Assembly (NCBI GenBank): GCA_014377145.1
Contig: JACMQE010000054.1
Coordinates: 1 to 9,324 of the forward strand
Reading direction: 5' to 3'
Source: Glaciimonas sp.
Lineage (GTDB): Bacteria > Pseudomonadota > Gammaproteobacteria > Burkholderiales > Burkholderiaceae
DNA length: 9,324 nt
The notes beneath the pieces are model-generated. The model did no database searches and was not told the origin of the DNA. It saw nothing but the letters and a program-made list of their open reading frames with translations. Positions within the stretch are counted from its first letter, which is position 1. Each line of letters begins with the position of its first letter. Positions 1-7,789 of the stretch are shown here, in pieces. A program made the position numbers and the translations under genes.

Positions 1-689
1 AGCTCTGCCGACCCCATGCGCCGCAAAATCAAACATGTACGTTTTGACAGATAGGATGATCCACGATTTTTATCATAAAAATGCGGGCGCGGGAGCATTA
101 CCGCCAAGCGTGCAGCCTGGCTAGCGCCGAGATTCGCCGCAGACCTCTTATAGTAATGCCGTGATGCGGCTTCCGCACCGTAGACGCCGTTCCCCCATTC
201 CACCACATTCAGATAAATTTCGTAAATTCTTTCCTTATCCATCAAATATTCCAGCATATAGGTGATAATAAATTCCTGTCCTTTTCGGATATAACTTCGT
301 TCACTGGATAAAAACAGATTTTTAGCCAGTTGCTGGGTGATAGTCGATCCCCCCACCATCACTTTGCCTTTTTTCATATTTCGTTCGTAGGCTTTTTCCA
401 ACGCGTCCCAATCGATTCCTTCATGTTCAGAAAAGTTAGCGTCTTCAGAGGCAATAATGGCGCGCTTTAGATTAGTCGAAATGCGATTATAAGGAACCCA
501 GATGTATTGCAACTGAAAATTGGAATCGGTTTTTCTGATTATCGATATTTGATGACGCATGAAGCTGGTCGAACTTGGATTGTGATCAATCAACCACCAG
601 ATTTGTACGAAAAAATAAATTTGTAGGACAAAAATTGCTGAAATAATAATCAAAAACCCACGCCACACCAATTTTCCCAAAAGCTTCAC
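1..689 (-). CDS. mtgA: Monofunctional biosynthetic peptidoglycan transglycosylase MtgA (3' end cut by window edge)
   Basis: This is a glycosyltransferase family 51 enzyme that polymerises lipid II into glycan strands at the periplasmic face of the inner membrane. Reading from a GTG at 689-687 gives 229 codons before the window edge. Families of this type are about 230-240 aa, so only the last few residues are missing. An N-terminal membrane anchor spans roughly residues 11-34. The GT51 motifs follow in order: [11 protein letters not shown] (81-91) with the catalytic Glu at 82, [14 protein letters not shown] (113-126), RKGQEF (135-140) with a second acidic residue, and the [10 protein letters not shown] block (152-161). 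No ATG fits the start. GTG is preferred because GGAG lies 7 nt upstream and because it leaves only 2 nt after the aroE stop, so the gene is probably translated by coupling to aroE. No penicillin-binding transpeptidase domain is present, which separates it from bifunctional class A PBPs. The family call is very secure. Confidence 0.95.
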   Translation of the reverse strand, partial: MKLLGKLVWRGFLIIISAIFVLQIYFFVQIWWLIDHNPSSTSFMRHQISIIRKTDSNFQLQYIWVPYNRISTNLKRAIIASEDANFSEHEGIDWDALEKAYERNMKKGKVMVGGSTITQQLAKNLFLSSERSYIRKGQEFIITYMLEYLMDKERIYEIYLNVVEWGNGVYGAEAASRHYYKRSAANLGASQAARLAVMLPRPHFYDKNRGSSYLSKRTCLILRRMGSAE

Positions 690-691
690 GT

Positions 692-1573
692 TTATTCTCC
701 AGGAAAATTTAAAGCTGCGCGCAAGGCAGTATACACATTATCGGTAGGCGCACGGACAGCACGCCAGACATAAAATGATTCCGCCGCCTGTTCAACCAAC
801 ATTCCAAGGCCATCGCGCACCATCGCACCATACTCAGAGGCAAATTGCATAAAAACGGTGGATTGCTTGCCATACATCATGTCGTAAGCCAAAGTCTGAG
901 GGCCAAAAATACTAGGCGAGATCGACGGCACATCGGCTTGTAGACTGGCTGACGTAGCGTTAATAACAAGATCGAACTGGCCTTCAACGTCGACAACGTT
1001 GCTAACAGTAATATTGCCCTCATCCGGAAATTTTTGGGCAAATTGCTGTGCCAATGCTGCCGCATTTGCGACAGTCCGATTCGCCAGGACAAGTTGCGCG
1101 GGTTTAGCCTGCATCAGCGGTAATAAGCCCCCACGCGCCGCGCCGCCAGCACCGAGCAACAAAATGCGTTTTCCTGCGATATTGATACCTGCATTTCGCA
1201 CAATATCGGTCACTAAACCAACGCCGTCGGTGTTATCGCCAAATATTTCGCCATTCTTGAAACTGAGCGTATTGACAGCACCTGCTGCCAGCGCACGGGC
1301 CGTCAGGGTCGTTGCCAGTGCATAGGCTTCCAATTTAAATGGCAAGGTGACGTTAGCTCCTTTTCCGCCGTGCCGAACAAAGTCTTGGACCGCAGCAGCA
1401 AACCCATCCAGCGATACCAGTAAGCGAGCATAGTCGACATTTTGTTCAGTTTCAGCAGCAAAGCGGGTGTGAATTTCAGGTGACTTGCTATGGGAAATGG
1501 GATTGCCAATGACGACATAGCGATCAAGTCCAGTGAAAGAATCAGAAATCTGAGTTGACATAAGGATAGACAT
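692..1573 (-). CDS. aroE: Shikimate dehydrogenase (NADP-dependent)
   Basis: The enzyme reduces 3-dehydroshikimate to shikimate with NADPH in the cytoplasm, the fourth step of the shikimate pathway. The product is 293 aa. The shikimate-binding serines are in [10 protein letters not shown] (23-32; S27 and S29). The catalytic Lys is K80 in NVTLPFK, and the catalytic Asp is D116 in DNTDG. The NADP-binding glycine loop is GAGGAARG (141-148), and NRT (165-167) is typical of NADP specificity. All are intact. Two starts are possible: ATG at 1573 or the in-frame ATG at 1561, four codons later. Neither has a good ribosome site, and the shorter form (MSTQ...) may be the native one. The stop TAA is 2 nt from the mtgA start. 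Upstream on the same strand lies the decayed tonB-like gene, so aroE and mtgA now depend on whatever promoter remains in or before that relic. Confidence 0.97.
   Translation of the reverse strand: MSILMSTQISDSFTGLDRYVVIGNPISHSKSPEIHTRFAAETEQNVDYARLLVSLDGFAAAVQDFVRHGGKGANVTLPFKLEAYALATTLTARALAAGAVNTLSFKNGEIFGDNTDGVGLVTDIVRNAGINIAGKRILLLGAGGAARGGLLPLMQAKPAQLVLANRTVANAAALAQQFAQKFPDEGNITVSNVVDVEGQFDLVINATSASLQADVPSISPSIFGPQTLAYDMMYGKQSTVFMQFASEYGAMVRDGLGMLVEQAAESFYVWRAVRAPTDNVYTALRAALNFPGE
697..700 (-). promoter_or_regulatory. Shine-Dalgarno site for mtgA, inside the end of aroE
   Basis: The minus strand reads GGAG at 700-697, 7 nt before the GTG at 689. It sits within the last codons of aroE. 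Its spacing is what decides the GTG start of mtgA, and it implies that ribosomes finishing aroE can start mtgA. Confidence 0.7.
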
Positions 1574-1705
1574 AAGTTGAGTTTTTGATGTTATTTTGGA
1601 ATGCCGGGCAGCATTGTTCTGCCGATCTAAACAACGATCTCTGCCTGATTGGCAAAAATGAGGAGTGTGATGGTAAAAACGCCATTATTACTTATATCCC
1701 TATGA

Positions 1706-2601
1706 TTAAATATGATTTCTAGTCCTTAAGTTAACTGCAAGCTGCCCCTCACGGGAGAAATCCAGCTTCACAATCAACCTCCCATACTGCACCCTGTGCC
1801 CCGGTGCGCATATTTTGGGGGAACTGGTCAACAGGGACTGCTTGTTCAATAATTCTCAGCGCCGCGGCATCCAAGCCGGAAACATGCGAGCTGCGCTACA
1901 ATCTGTAGACCACCCATCTTTTAGATAAATACTGCCATCCTGATAAATCGGCACCGAAACTACCAGTTTTCCATACAATTTTGAGCCATTTTCATGCGGA
2001 AAATTGAGAGTTCCGAGACGTTCAACCCGGCCCACAAAAGCTTTGAATACATCGCGTATTCAACCCCGCGCGTGCTGGGGGTGATCTGAGTCTTCTTGGG
2101 ACGTTTATTATAATCTTCAATGCTCTTAATTCCAGCTTCCTGACGTCGTAGTGCCTTAGTATTAGCCATGATATCGGTGCCTTCTTGCAGCTGGACCGCG
2201 TCGATTACTTTTTCTTGAGGCGTTAGTTCTGGTACTGAAAAAGTGGTTGCTTTTTGCACTTGCGATAGCATTTTCTGCTATTTTTTCTCTAATTCGGCAA
2301 TCCGATACTGGGCTGAATTCAGATTATCCCCATCTTCTGCATCGCGTATATCAGGCAAAGGCGACTTGGCCCACCCGGCATTCGCGTTCCCACCGCCGTC
2401 CAGATTTACCTGCGCCAATGCATCGGCTTTCAACGGCATGTTTTCATGTTTGGCATTGACCAGAATAACTTCCAGCTCCGGATCGGTCGGCTTAAATTTG
2501 ACAGATGGCGGCACATTAAAGCGAACCGCCAGTAAGCCGCCATGCGCCAGCACCGAAATTATATAAAATCTTATTTTGAGAAGTGATTTCACACGCAACA
2601 A
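1706..2601 (-). pseudogene. Decayed TonB-family energy transducer (one nonsense codon, several frameshifts)
   Basis: In working form this family links the proton motive force to outer-membrane transport or related envelope tasks. Reading the minus strand by eye gives an N-terminal hydrophobic segment (about 2580-2520), then a conserved linker with FKPTDPELEVILVNAKHEN and ALAQVNLDGGGNA. An in-frame TAG follows at 2280-2278, after IAELEKK. The same frame continues (QKMLSQVQKATTFSVPELTPQEK, then RPKKTQITPSTRGVEYAMY) to about 2047. A one-base loss near 2041-2050 moves the frame to give VERLGTLNFPHENG and KLYGKLVVSVPIYQDGSIYLKDG. Further frame changes near 1910-1915, 1890-1896 and 1773-1778 are needed to recover SSHVSGLDAAALRIIEQAVP, FPQNMR, VWEV and KLDFSREGQLAV. 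The last frame ends at TAA 1708-1706. The start is uncertain: TTG 2601 or GTG 2592. I recall a TonB C-terminal-domain gene at this place between rnb and aroE in related Burkholderiales. With this many lesions it cannot be functional. Confidence 0.9.
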
Positions 2602-2630
2602 GATGGGCCATTCAAGTCGTCATTAACAGT

Positions 2631-4751
2631 TTATGAATTGACGGCGACGGAAGTACTGTCTGCATCATTGCCAGCAATATCACTTAGCGGTTTATCGACA
2701 CTGTCGACAGCAGCCTCAGCCTTAGCCTCGGCTTCTGACGGCTCTGGTGCTTCATGTGGCATGTGCATAGCGGCGTCAAGTTCTTCCGATACTTCATTAT
2801 CTTCCAGAAAATCCAATTGACCGCCCTCAATCAATGTCGTGGCGGGCGTCAATATTTCTAGCAACCTTACTTCCAGACTCAAATCGACTTCATCCCAACG
2901 GATCAAATCGAGTTTGACTGACGCCCCGCGCGCAATTTTCTGCATGCCCGGCAACTTAATGACCAACGGGATATCGACCAGACGTAGAATTTCGTCTTTC
3001 AGCACCACAGCCTCGACATGCTTGGCGTGTTCCTGCCGCAGCCAGCGCAAGCACCAGTAACGTTCCATCGTTGACTGGAAATCGCTATATCCAGCATAAA
3101 TTGCATCAAAAGCTGACACGATCGCAAACAAATCTGCATCACGCGGTTTAAACGGCGCGACCAGGGGCGCGGCGACGCCACCTTCAACACATGCCAAAAT
3201 TTGCCATTGATTCACAAGGTCGGTATACCGACGTAGCGGCGAGGTGCTCCACGCATATTGATCCACGCCTAACCCTTGGTGGGGCGCAGGGTGCGTCACC
3301 ATCCGCACTTGCATCTTTGTGGGCCCCGCACCGCTGCCACCACCTTGTGCGCGATAAATACCGGGCACGCCATGGTCAGCCATCAACTTGCCCCAGGTAC
3401 TATTGGCAAAAATCATCAGCTCGGCCACGATTTTATCGAGCGGTGCGCCACGTTTACGGCGGGCAATCGTGACAACATCATCGTCAACGTAAAAATTGAA
3501 ATCAACCCGATTATTCTGCTCAGGGCGCAAACCAAAACTTTCACGCTTAGCCATACGGCCTTGTTCCAATACTGTAATCCATTGCCAAAGAATAGCGATA
3601 TCTGCTTTATGGGGATACTCACCCTCGCCACTAGCAAGATTTTCTTCGGTGACTAGCATATCGAGAGTGTTACCCCGCAAATTGGCCGAAATAGGGATAA
3701 GTTCGGTTTTGGTTTCTGTGCTGATCAAACGCCAGTCTTGTGGATCCAGCGTAGCGTATAACGACAATGCCGGACAATTTCTTCCCTGACCGAGTGAAAA
3801 CGCCTGAACTAACGCATCGGGCAACATAGTAATTTTGTCACCGGGCATATACACGGTCGACATCCGCTGGCGAGCCATGGCATCGATGGCATCATCACGC
3901 TTGATCGCCAAACCCGGCGCAGCAATATGAATACCGATGCGGACATTACCATCCAGCAATGTCACGACCGATAACGCATCATCAATTTCCGTCGTGGTCA
4001 CGTCATCAATTGAAAACGCCTGCACATCCACCAGCGGCAAACATGCCAGTGTCGGCACCACGGGAAGATTGATTGGCAGAAAACCGACGCCTTTTGGGAA
4101 AAACTCAAACAAAAATTTGGAAAAATGCAAATCTTTCGGGGAGGCGATACCGCCCGCTGCCAGCATCAAACGCTGCGGTGTAGTTTGCAGCGCATTGCAC
4201 GCAGCATCCAAAGCTTTGTATTCAATGCTATTTTTATCCGGCTTAAAAAGCAGTTGCAGCGCCAATGGTTTCATCACACCGGGTAACTGATTAGCCTTCA
4301 ACTGGTCGACATATTGCGCCTTTATCAACGCTTGCTGTTTCTTTTTTTCTAAACCGGCCAAGGCCGCCTTCAGCGCAGCTTCAGGCGCTGCTTTATAGCG
4401 TCCACGTCCTTTTTTGTAGAAATAAATCGGGGCCGAACGGAGACACATCAATAACCCAGCGGCCTCGGCAGGCACGGGCGCGTGTCCAAAATACTCAGTC
4501 CCCAACTCAGCAAATCCGAACTCTTCCTGACCAGCAACTTCCCATAGAAAATCGACATCGACTTCTTGCGCAACACTATATGCATCTTCTAACAGTTGTT
4601 GCGGGCTTGGAGCACCGTAATGCAACAACACGTCTTTTAACTTAACCTTGCTACGTTTTCCGGTTGACAGTTCGACCTGATAGGCTTCGCCTTGCTGCAA
4701 CAAAACAGACCCTGCTTTAAAGTCGCCAGACTCTTCAAAAAATAGATTCAT
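2631..4751 (-). CDS. rnb: RNB-domain exoribonuclease (RNase II family)
   Basis: The product is a 706-aa member of the RNase II/R family, which degrades single-stranded RNA processively from the 3' end in the cytoplasm. The N-terminal 230 residues form the family's divergent RNA-binding part. The RNB catalytic core starts near 240. The metal-binding motif is SIDDVTTTEIDDAL (247-260), with D249, D257 and D258 aligning to E. coli RNase II D201, D209 and D210. The position equivalent to D207 is Glu (E255). The active-site block SPLRRYTDLVN (504-514) supplies the conserved Arg (R507), and MERYW (562-566) probably carries the conserved Glu. A short S1-like stretch follows (about 575-635), then an acidic, Ala/Glu-rich tail (about 648-706) that looks disordered. 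The ATG at 4751 has only a weak ribosome site. It sits 196 nt downstream of ubiC and 29 nt upstream of the tonB relic. The symbol reflects family and position; it is not a canonical E. coli-like RNase II in its N-terminal part. Confidence 0.92.
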   Translation of the reverse strand: MNLFFEESGDFKAGSVLLQQGEAYQVELSTGKRSKVKLKDVLLHYGAPSPQQLLEDAYSVAQEVDVDFLWEVAGQEEFGFAELGTEYFGHAPVPAEAAGLLMCLRSAPIYFYKKGRGRYKAAPEAALKAALAGLEKKKQQALIKAQYVDQLKANQLPGVMKPLALQLLFKPDKNSIEYKALDAACNALQTTPQRLMLAAGGIASPKDLHFSKFLFEFFPKGVGFLPINLPVVPTLACLPLVDVQAFSIDDVTTTEIDDALSVVTLLDGNVRIGIHIAAPGLAIKRDDAIDAMARQRMSTVYMPGDKITMLPDALVQAFSLGQGRNCPALSLYATLDPQDWRLISTETKTELIPISANLRGNTLDMLVTEENLASGEGEYPHKADIAILWQWITVLEQGRMAKRESFGLRPEQNNRVDFNFYVDDDVVTIARRKRGAPLDKIVAELMIFANSTWGKLMADHGVPGIYRAQGGGSGAGPTKMQVRMVTHPAPHQGLGVDQYAWSTSPLRRYTDLVNQWQILACVEGGVAAPLVAPFKPRDADLFAIVSAFDAIYAGYSDFQSTMERYWCLRWLRQEHAKHVEAVVLKDEILRLVDIPLVIKLPGMQKIARGASVKLDLIRWDEVDLSLEVRLLEILTPATTLIEGGQLDFLEDNEVSEELDAAMHMPHEAPEPSEAEAKAEAAVDSVDKPLSDIAGNDADSTSVAVNS

Positions 4752-4947
4752 TAATTATTTTACTTATTGATTCCGAGTATTGCGGTAAAGGCTACTTTAC
4801 ACAACAAAAATATTAAAAAAAATAACTATACTAATCGGGCAGAAAATATACCACTCCCAGGAAATACCCACCGTTTTTGCGTAGGTCTCCTATTCATACG
4901 CTACACCACGCCAAATTAGTAGCGAAATCTATTTATAATTTTGACAA
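4752..4947. other. AT-rich intergenic gap between ubiC and the RNB gene
   Basis: This 196-nt stretch presumably holds the promoter for the RNB gene on the minus strand. It contains long A/T runs at 4806-4823. I looked for a hairpin followed by a T-run after ubiC and for a clean -35/-10 pair and found neither convincingly. No open frame of note is present. Confidence 0.5.
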
Positions 4948-5514
4948 CTAATGCGCATTTCTTTTTAATGCAGCAATTTCCGAAAAAAATACTTCGGTCA
5001 CAAGCATCACACCGCTCTTGCGTCGAAAAGTCGAACGGCGGGCAAATAGCGGCATGGGCAATCGGCTCACCCCTGTCGCCGCACACATACGCCGTACCAG
5101 CGGATGCTCCTGATACAAACGTGCATATTGTAATTCGCCACGCTTCACCAGAGGATCGCAAAATAAGGTTGTACCTAATGATCGCTCACCCAAAGCACCA
5201 AAAAATGGCCATTCCGAAGCCGTCGCTGTAAACGGCAGAACAGTATGGCCCAATACTATCGGGCAGCCGTCGCAGCGTAGCAATACATCGCGCTCTTGTA
5301 CTTGTCGGCGCTCTGGCAACGCTATCGCAGCAAATTCGTCTGCCAGACATAAAGCATACCGCTGATGCAAACGTTGTACCCGAAACTGCGCACTATGCGC
5401 GATCAATTTGACAGTCAGCGAAGCACGGTCTGTCAACCAATCACGGATGAATGGCGATGGATCGACGCCATTTGCGTGATCATGCCAATTGGCATAAGTG
5501 AACGAGCGCCCCAT
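4948..5514 (-). CDS. ubiC: Chorismate--pyruvate lyase
   Basis: The enzyme converts chorismate to 4-hydroxybenzoate and pyruvate, the first committed step of ubiquinone synthesis in the cytoplasm. From ATG 5514 the product is 188 aa, somewhat longer than the 165-aa E. coli protein. Family landmarks are WLTDRASLTVKL (26-37), the active-site Arg in ERDVLL (R75), the loop GERSLGTTLF (109-118) that contacts the ligand, and the C-terminal Glu in MLVTEVF (E174). The frame stays open upstream to 5553, but those 13 extra codons overlap yqiA and have no family resemblance. ATG 5514 is chosen because it overlaps the yqiA stop by one base (TGATG), a classic coupled arrangement. The gene ends in TAG, which matters for judging whether amber is a true stop in this genome. 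It is last in the mpl-yqiA-ubiC unit. Confidence 0.93.
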   Translation of the reverse strand: MGRSFTYANWHDHANGVDPSPFIRDWLTDRASLTVKLIAHSAQFRVQRLHQRYALCLADEFAAIALPERRQVQERDVLLRCDGCPIVLGHTVLPFTATASEWPFFGALGERSLGTTLFCDPLVKRGELQYARLYQEHPLVRRMCAATGVSRLPMPLFARRSTFRRKSGVMLVTEVFFSEIAALKRNAH

Positions 5515-6107
5515 CAGCAACCTGCTGGAGACGCATCGAGATCCACGCCGCAAAAAGCCAACAAGGCATCGGCATACGTAGAAAACTCACTAATCCCATG
5601 GTAACTGCCCTCCATCACCAATTGCTGTGCGTGGGGATAGTGATCCATCATTTCATGCCAGTCTAGTACCTCATCACCCTTAGCGGCAATCAGGAAATAA
5701 CGTTGCGGCTGCATAATACGAGCGATCACGAGCGCTTCCAGCTCGGCAATATATTCACGTTTAAATTCGAACCGCGCATCGGAATGATATTGGGTATGCA
5801 TGCCGATATATTTTTCCAGGTCACACGGGGGCCTCACAGCAGGATTCAGTAGCGCCGCTCGGCAACCGATTTGCTCGGCCAACCAGGTCGCATAAAAGTC
5901 GCCGAGTGAGGAGCCAATGATCGTCAATTCAGCAAGATCAGTTTGTCCGATGCAAGTCTGCGCCAGTGCAATTGCAGCATGAGGGGAAGCCGGCAGTTGC
6001 GGACAAAGATAGGCGCTCTTTATCCCTAAACCGGTCAGCCGCTCGGCTAGCAAGCGTGCCTTAAAGGAAAGCGGAGATGAACGAAAACCGTGCAGATAAA
6101 GAATCAT
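5514..6107 (-). CDS. yqiA: YqiA-like alpha/beta-hydrolase esterase
   Basis: This is a 197-aa cytoplasmic alpha/beta hydrolase of the YqiA family (UPF0227-like). E. coli YqiA hydrolyses short-chain esters; the natural substrate is not established. The start MILYLHGFRSSPLSFK carries the oxyanion-region HGF motif. The nucleophile elbow is GSSLG (65-69) with S67. The acid is probably D145 in AAKGDEVLDW, and the His is H170 in GSYHG. The residue after the elbow is D70, where relatives commonly have Gly. The gene starts inside the mpl stop (ATGA, 4-nt overlap) and ends inside the ubiC start (TGATG, 1-nt overlap), with no strong ribosome site of its own, so translation is probably coupled. The operon position does not by itself reveal a substrate. 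Confidence 0.9.
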   Translation of the reverse strand: MILYLHGFRSSPLSFKARLLAERLTGLGIKSAYLCPQLPASPHAAIALAQTCIGQTDLAELTIIGSSLGDFYATWLAEQIGCRAALLNPAVRPPCDLEKYIGMHTQYHSDARFEFKREYIAELEALVIARIMQPQRYFLIAAKGDEVLDWHEMMDHYPHAQQLVMEGSYHGISEFSTYADALLAFCGVDLDASPAGC

Positions 6108-7579
6108 GGTTTTTCTAGAATTAACTCCGCTGAGACGGAAGTACCAGCCGAATTGATAACTAACAACGCATCCAGCAGTTTTTGATGCACCCCACCGAAA
6201 CTACCATTGCTCATAATCAGCACCTGATCGCCAGATCGTGCAGCCTGTAAAACGGCGGCAATTAATTGGTCAAGCACATCATAAGCATGCGCCTTACCGC
6301 CTAGAGGTGCCAAGGTTTGGCCTAGGTCCCATCCTAAGGCTTCTTTCCCTTGTCCTTTGGCGCCATAGCCAAATACCAGATCAGCATCGATCAGGCTGGT
6401 GGGTAAGGCATCCTTCATTGCCCCCAGTTTCATCGTATTAGAGCGCGGCTCTAATACAGCCAAAATCCGGGCTTCACCAATTTTCTTGCGCAAACCGGCG
6501 ATAGTCGTGGCAATCGCAGTGGGATGGTGTGCAAAATCGTCATAGACAGCAATCTGATTTACAGTTCCACGCAATTCCATACGCCGTTTGACATTCACAA
6601 ACGTTCCTAGCGCCTTAATTGCCTGCGCGGAAGGGACATCGACATGATGCGCCGCCGCAATCGCAGCGAGGGCGTTCATACGGTTATGTTCGCCGGTGAG
6701 TGCCCATTCTACAGTCCCTTGGTTCCGACCATTTAACTGGACATCAAAGTTGCCATCAGCATGCGTCATCAAAGACCAGCCTTGCTGATATTGGTCTGCA
6801 TCATCTGTTTGCATTTGTGGGTCTATTCCAAATAGCTCTTTATCGCTCCAGCATCCGCGTGCCAGCACCCGTTGCAACGCAGGTTCGCGTGCATTCACCA
6901 CCAGCCGGCCAATGCCCGGCACATTGCGGACTAAGTGATGAAATTGAGTTTCAATCGCAGCAAGATCAGAAAAAATATCAGCGTGATCGTATTCAAGGTT
7001 GTTCAAAATTGCTGTTTTAGCGTGGTAGTGAACAAATTTGCTGCGTTTATCAAAAAATGCGGTGTCATACTCATCGGCTTCGATCACAAAGAACGGCGAC
7101 GGCGAAACGGACGCATCACCGCCTTTGCCAGACAATCGCGCTGAGATGCCAAAGTTCATTGGGACCCCGCCAATCAGAAAACTGGGATCGTAACCTGCGT
7201 CTTCCAAAATCCACGCCAGCATCGCTGAAGTGGTAGTTTTGCCGTGTGTTCCAGCGACTGCCAATACCCATTTATCCGCCAATATATGCTCACCGATCCA
7301 TTGTGGACCTGAGGTATACGGCAAACTGCGATTTAGAATTTCCTCGATCAATAGGTTGCCACGCGAGACCACGTTGCCGATCACGAATAAATCTGGCACC
7401 AGCGCAACTTGCTCAGCCCCAAAGCCCTGCACTAGCGCGATTCCTTGCGTTTCAAGTTGCGTGCTCATCGGCGGATAGACGTTGGCATCGCAGCCAGTGA
7501 CTTTATGTCCTGCCTGCTTGGCCAAAACTGCCAAACCGCCCATAAAGGTGCCACAAATACCTAGGATATGGATATGCAT
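6104..7579 (-). CDS. mpl: UDP-N-acetylmuramate:L-alanyl-gamma-D-glutamyl-meso-diaminopimelate ligase
   Basis: Mpl is the murein-recycling ligase. It attaches the tripeptide L-Ala-D-Glu-meso-DAP, released from turned-over wall, to UDP-MurNAc in the cytoplasm using ATP. The product is 491 aa, a little longer than the roughly 460 usual, with a short extra C-terminal tail after about 472. The Mur-ligase domains are in order: the N-terminal Rossmann-like UDP-binding fold (MHIHILGICGTFMGGLA, 1-17), the central ATPase with P-loop GTHGKTTT (110-117), and EADEYDTAFFDKRSKF (167-182) with the acidic and Lys residues of the active site. The C-terminal domain begins near 338 with DDFAHHPTA (347-355) and ends with MSNGSFGGVHQKLL (456-469). 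DKRSKF and SNGSFGG-HQKLL separate Mpl from MurC. It is the first gene of a three-gene overlapping unit, and a good promoter candidate lies 37 nt upstream. Confidence 0.96.
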   Translation of the reverse strand: MHIHILGICGTFMGGLAVLAKQAGHKVTGCDANVYPPMSTQLETQGIALVQGFGAEQVALVPDLFVIGNVVSRGNLLIEEILNRSLPYTSGPQWIGEHILADKWVLAVAGTHGKTTTSAMLAWILEDAGYDPSFLIGGVPMNFGISARLSGKGGDASVSPSPFFVIEADEYDTAFFDKRSKFVHYHAKTAILNNLEYDHADIFSDLAAIETQFHHLVRNVPGIGRLVVNAREPALQRVLARGCWSDKELFGIDPQMQTDDADQYQQGWSLMTHADGNFDVQLNGRNQGTVEWALTGEHNRMNALAAIAAAHHVDVPSAQAIKALGTFVNVKRRMELRGTVNQIAVYDDFAHHPTAIATTIAGLRKKIGEARILAVLEPRSNTMKLGAMKDALPTSLIDADLVFGYGAKGQGKEALGWDLGQTLAPLGGKAHAYDVLDQLIAAVLQAARSGDQVLIMSNGSFGGVHQKLLDALLVINSAGTSVSAELILEKP

Positions 7580-7615
7580 TCTGAAGTATTAACATTCGTA
7601 AAAGAAAAATATAAG

Positions 7616-7643
7616 ATATTATCCGACCAGCCCGCAACCCCAA
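7616..7643 (-). promoter_or_regulatory. Candidate sigma70-type promoter of mpl-yqiA-ubiC
   Basis: The minus strand has TTGGGG at 7643-7638 and TAATAT at 7621-7616 with a 16-nt spacer. The expected start site is near 7609, about 30 nt before the mpl ATG. The match is by eye to the -35/-10 consensus. The surrounding stretch is AT-rich and separates divergent genes, which fits a promoter region. Confidence 0.45.
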
Positions 7644-7789
7644 TAAAGTCCGCTAAATATTTCGCTGGGTATTTATTTCATAGCGATTATTTTGTAGCGA
7701 ACAGGCTATATTATATTTGTCCCTATTTTCGACTCGGCGAATTGTTATACCAGCTCAAATTAGCAGAAAATTATTGTCTAATCTTAATC

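Noticed and set aside
877..1527. Open frames in other frames or on the opposite strand within aroE (for example 877-1092, 999-1325, 1303-1527)
   Set aside because: They overlap a clear aroE with all catalytic motifs and their translations show no family features.
1605..1623. Inverted repeat GGCAG/CTGCC with a 7-nt loop between the tonB relic and aroE, as a terminator
   Set aside because: The stem is only about 5 bp and no T-run follows on either strand.
2243..4290. Plus-strand open frames over the tonB relic and the RNB gene (for example 2243-2566, 3276-3656, 3937-4290)
   Set aside because: They are antisense shadows of a motif-rich gene or relic; none has a ribosome site or recognisable domain.
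5515..5553. Longer N-terminus for ubiC starting at 5553
   Set aside because: The 13 extra residues overlap yqiA and do not resemble the family; the ATG at 5514 overlaps the yqiA stop in a typical coupled manner.
4941..5604. Plus-strand open frames over ubiC and yqiA (4941-5231, 5365-5604)
   Set aside because: They lie antisense to two convincing enzymes and lack any motif.
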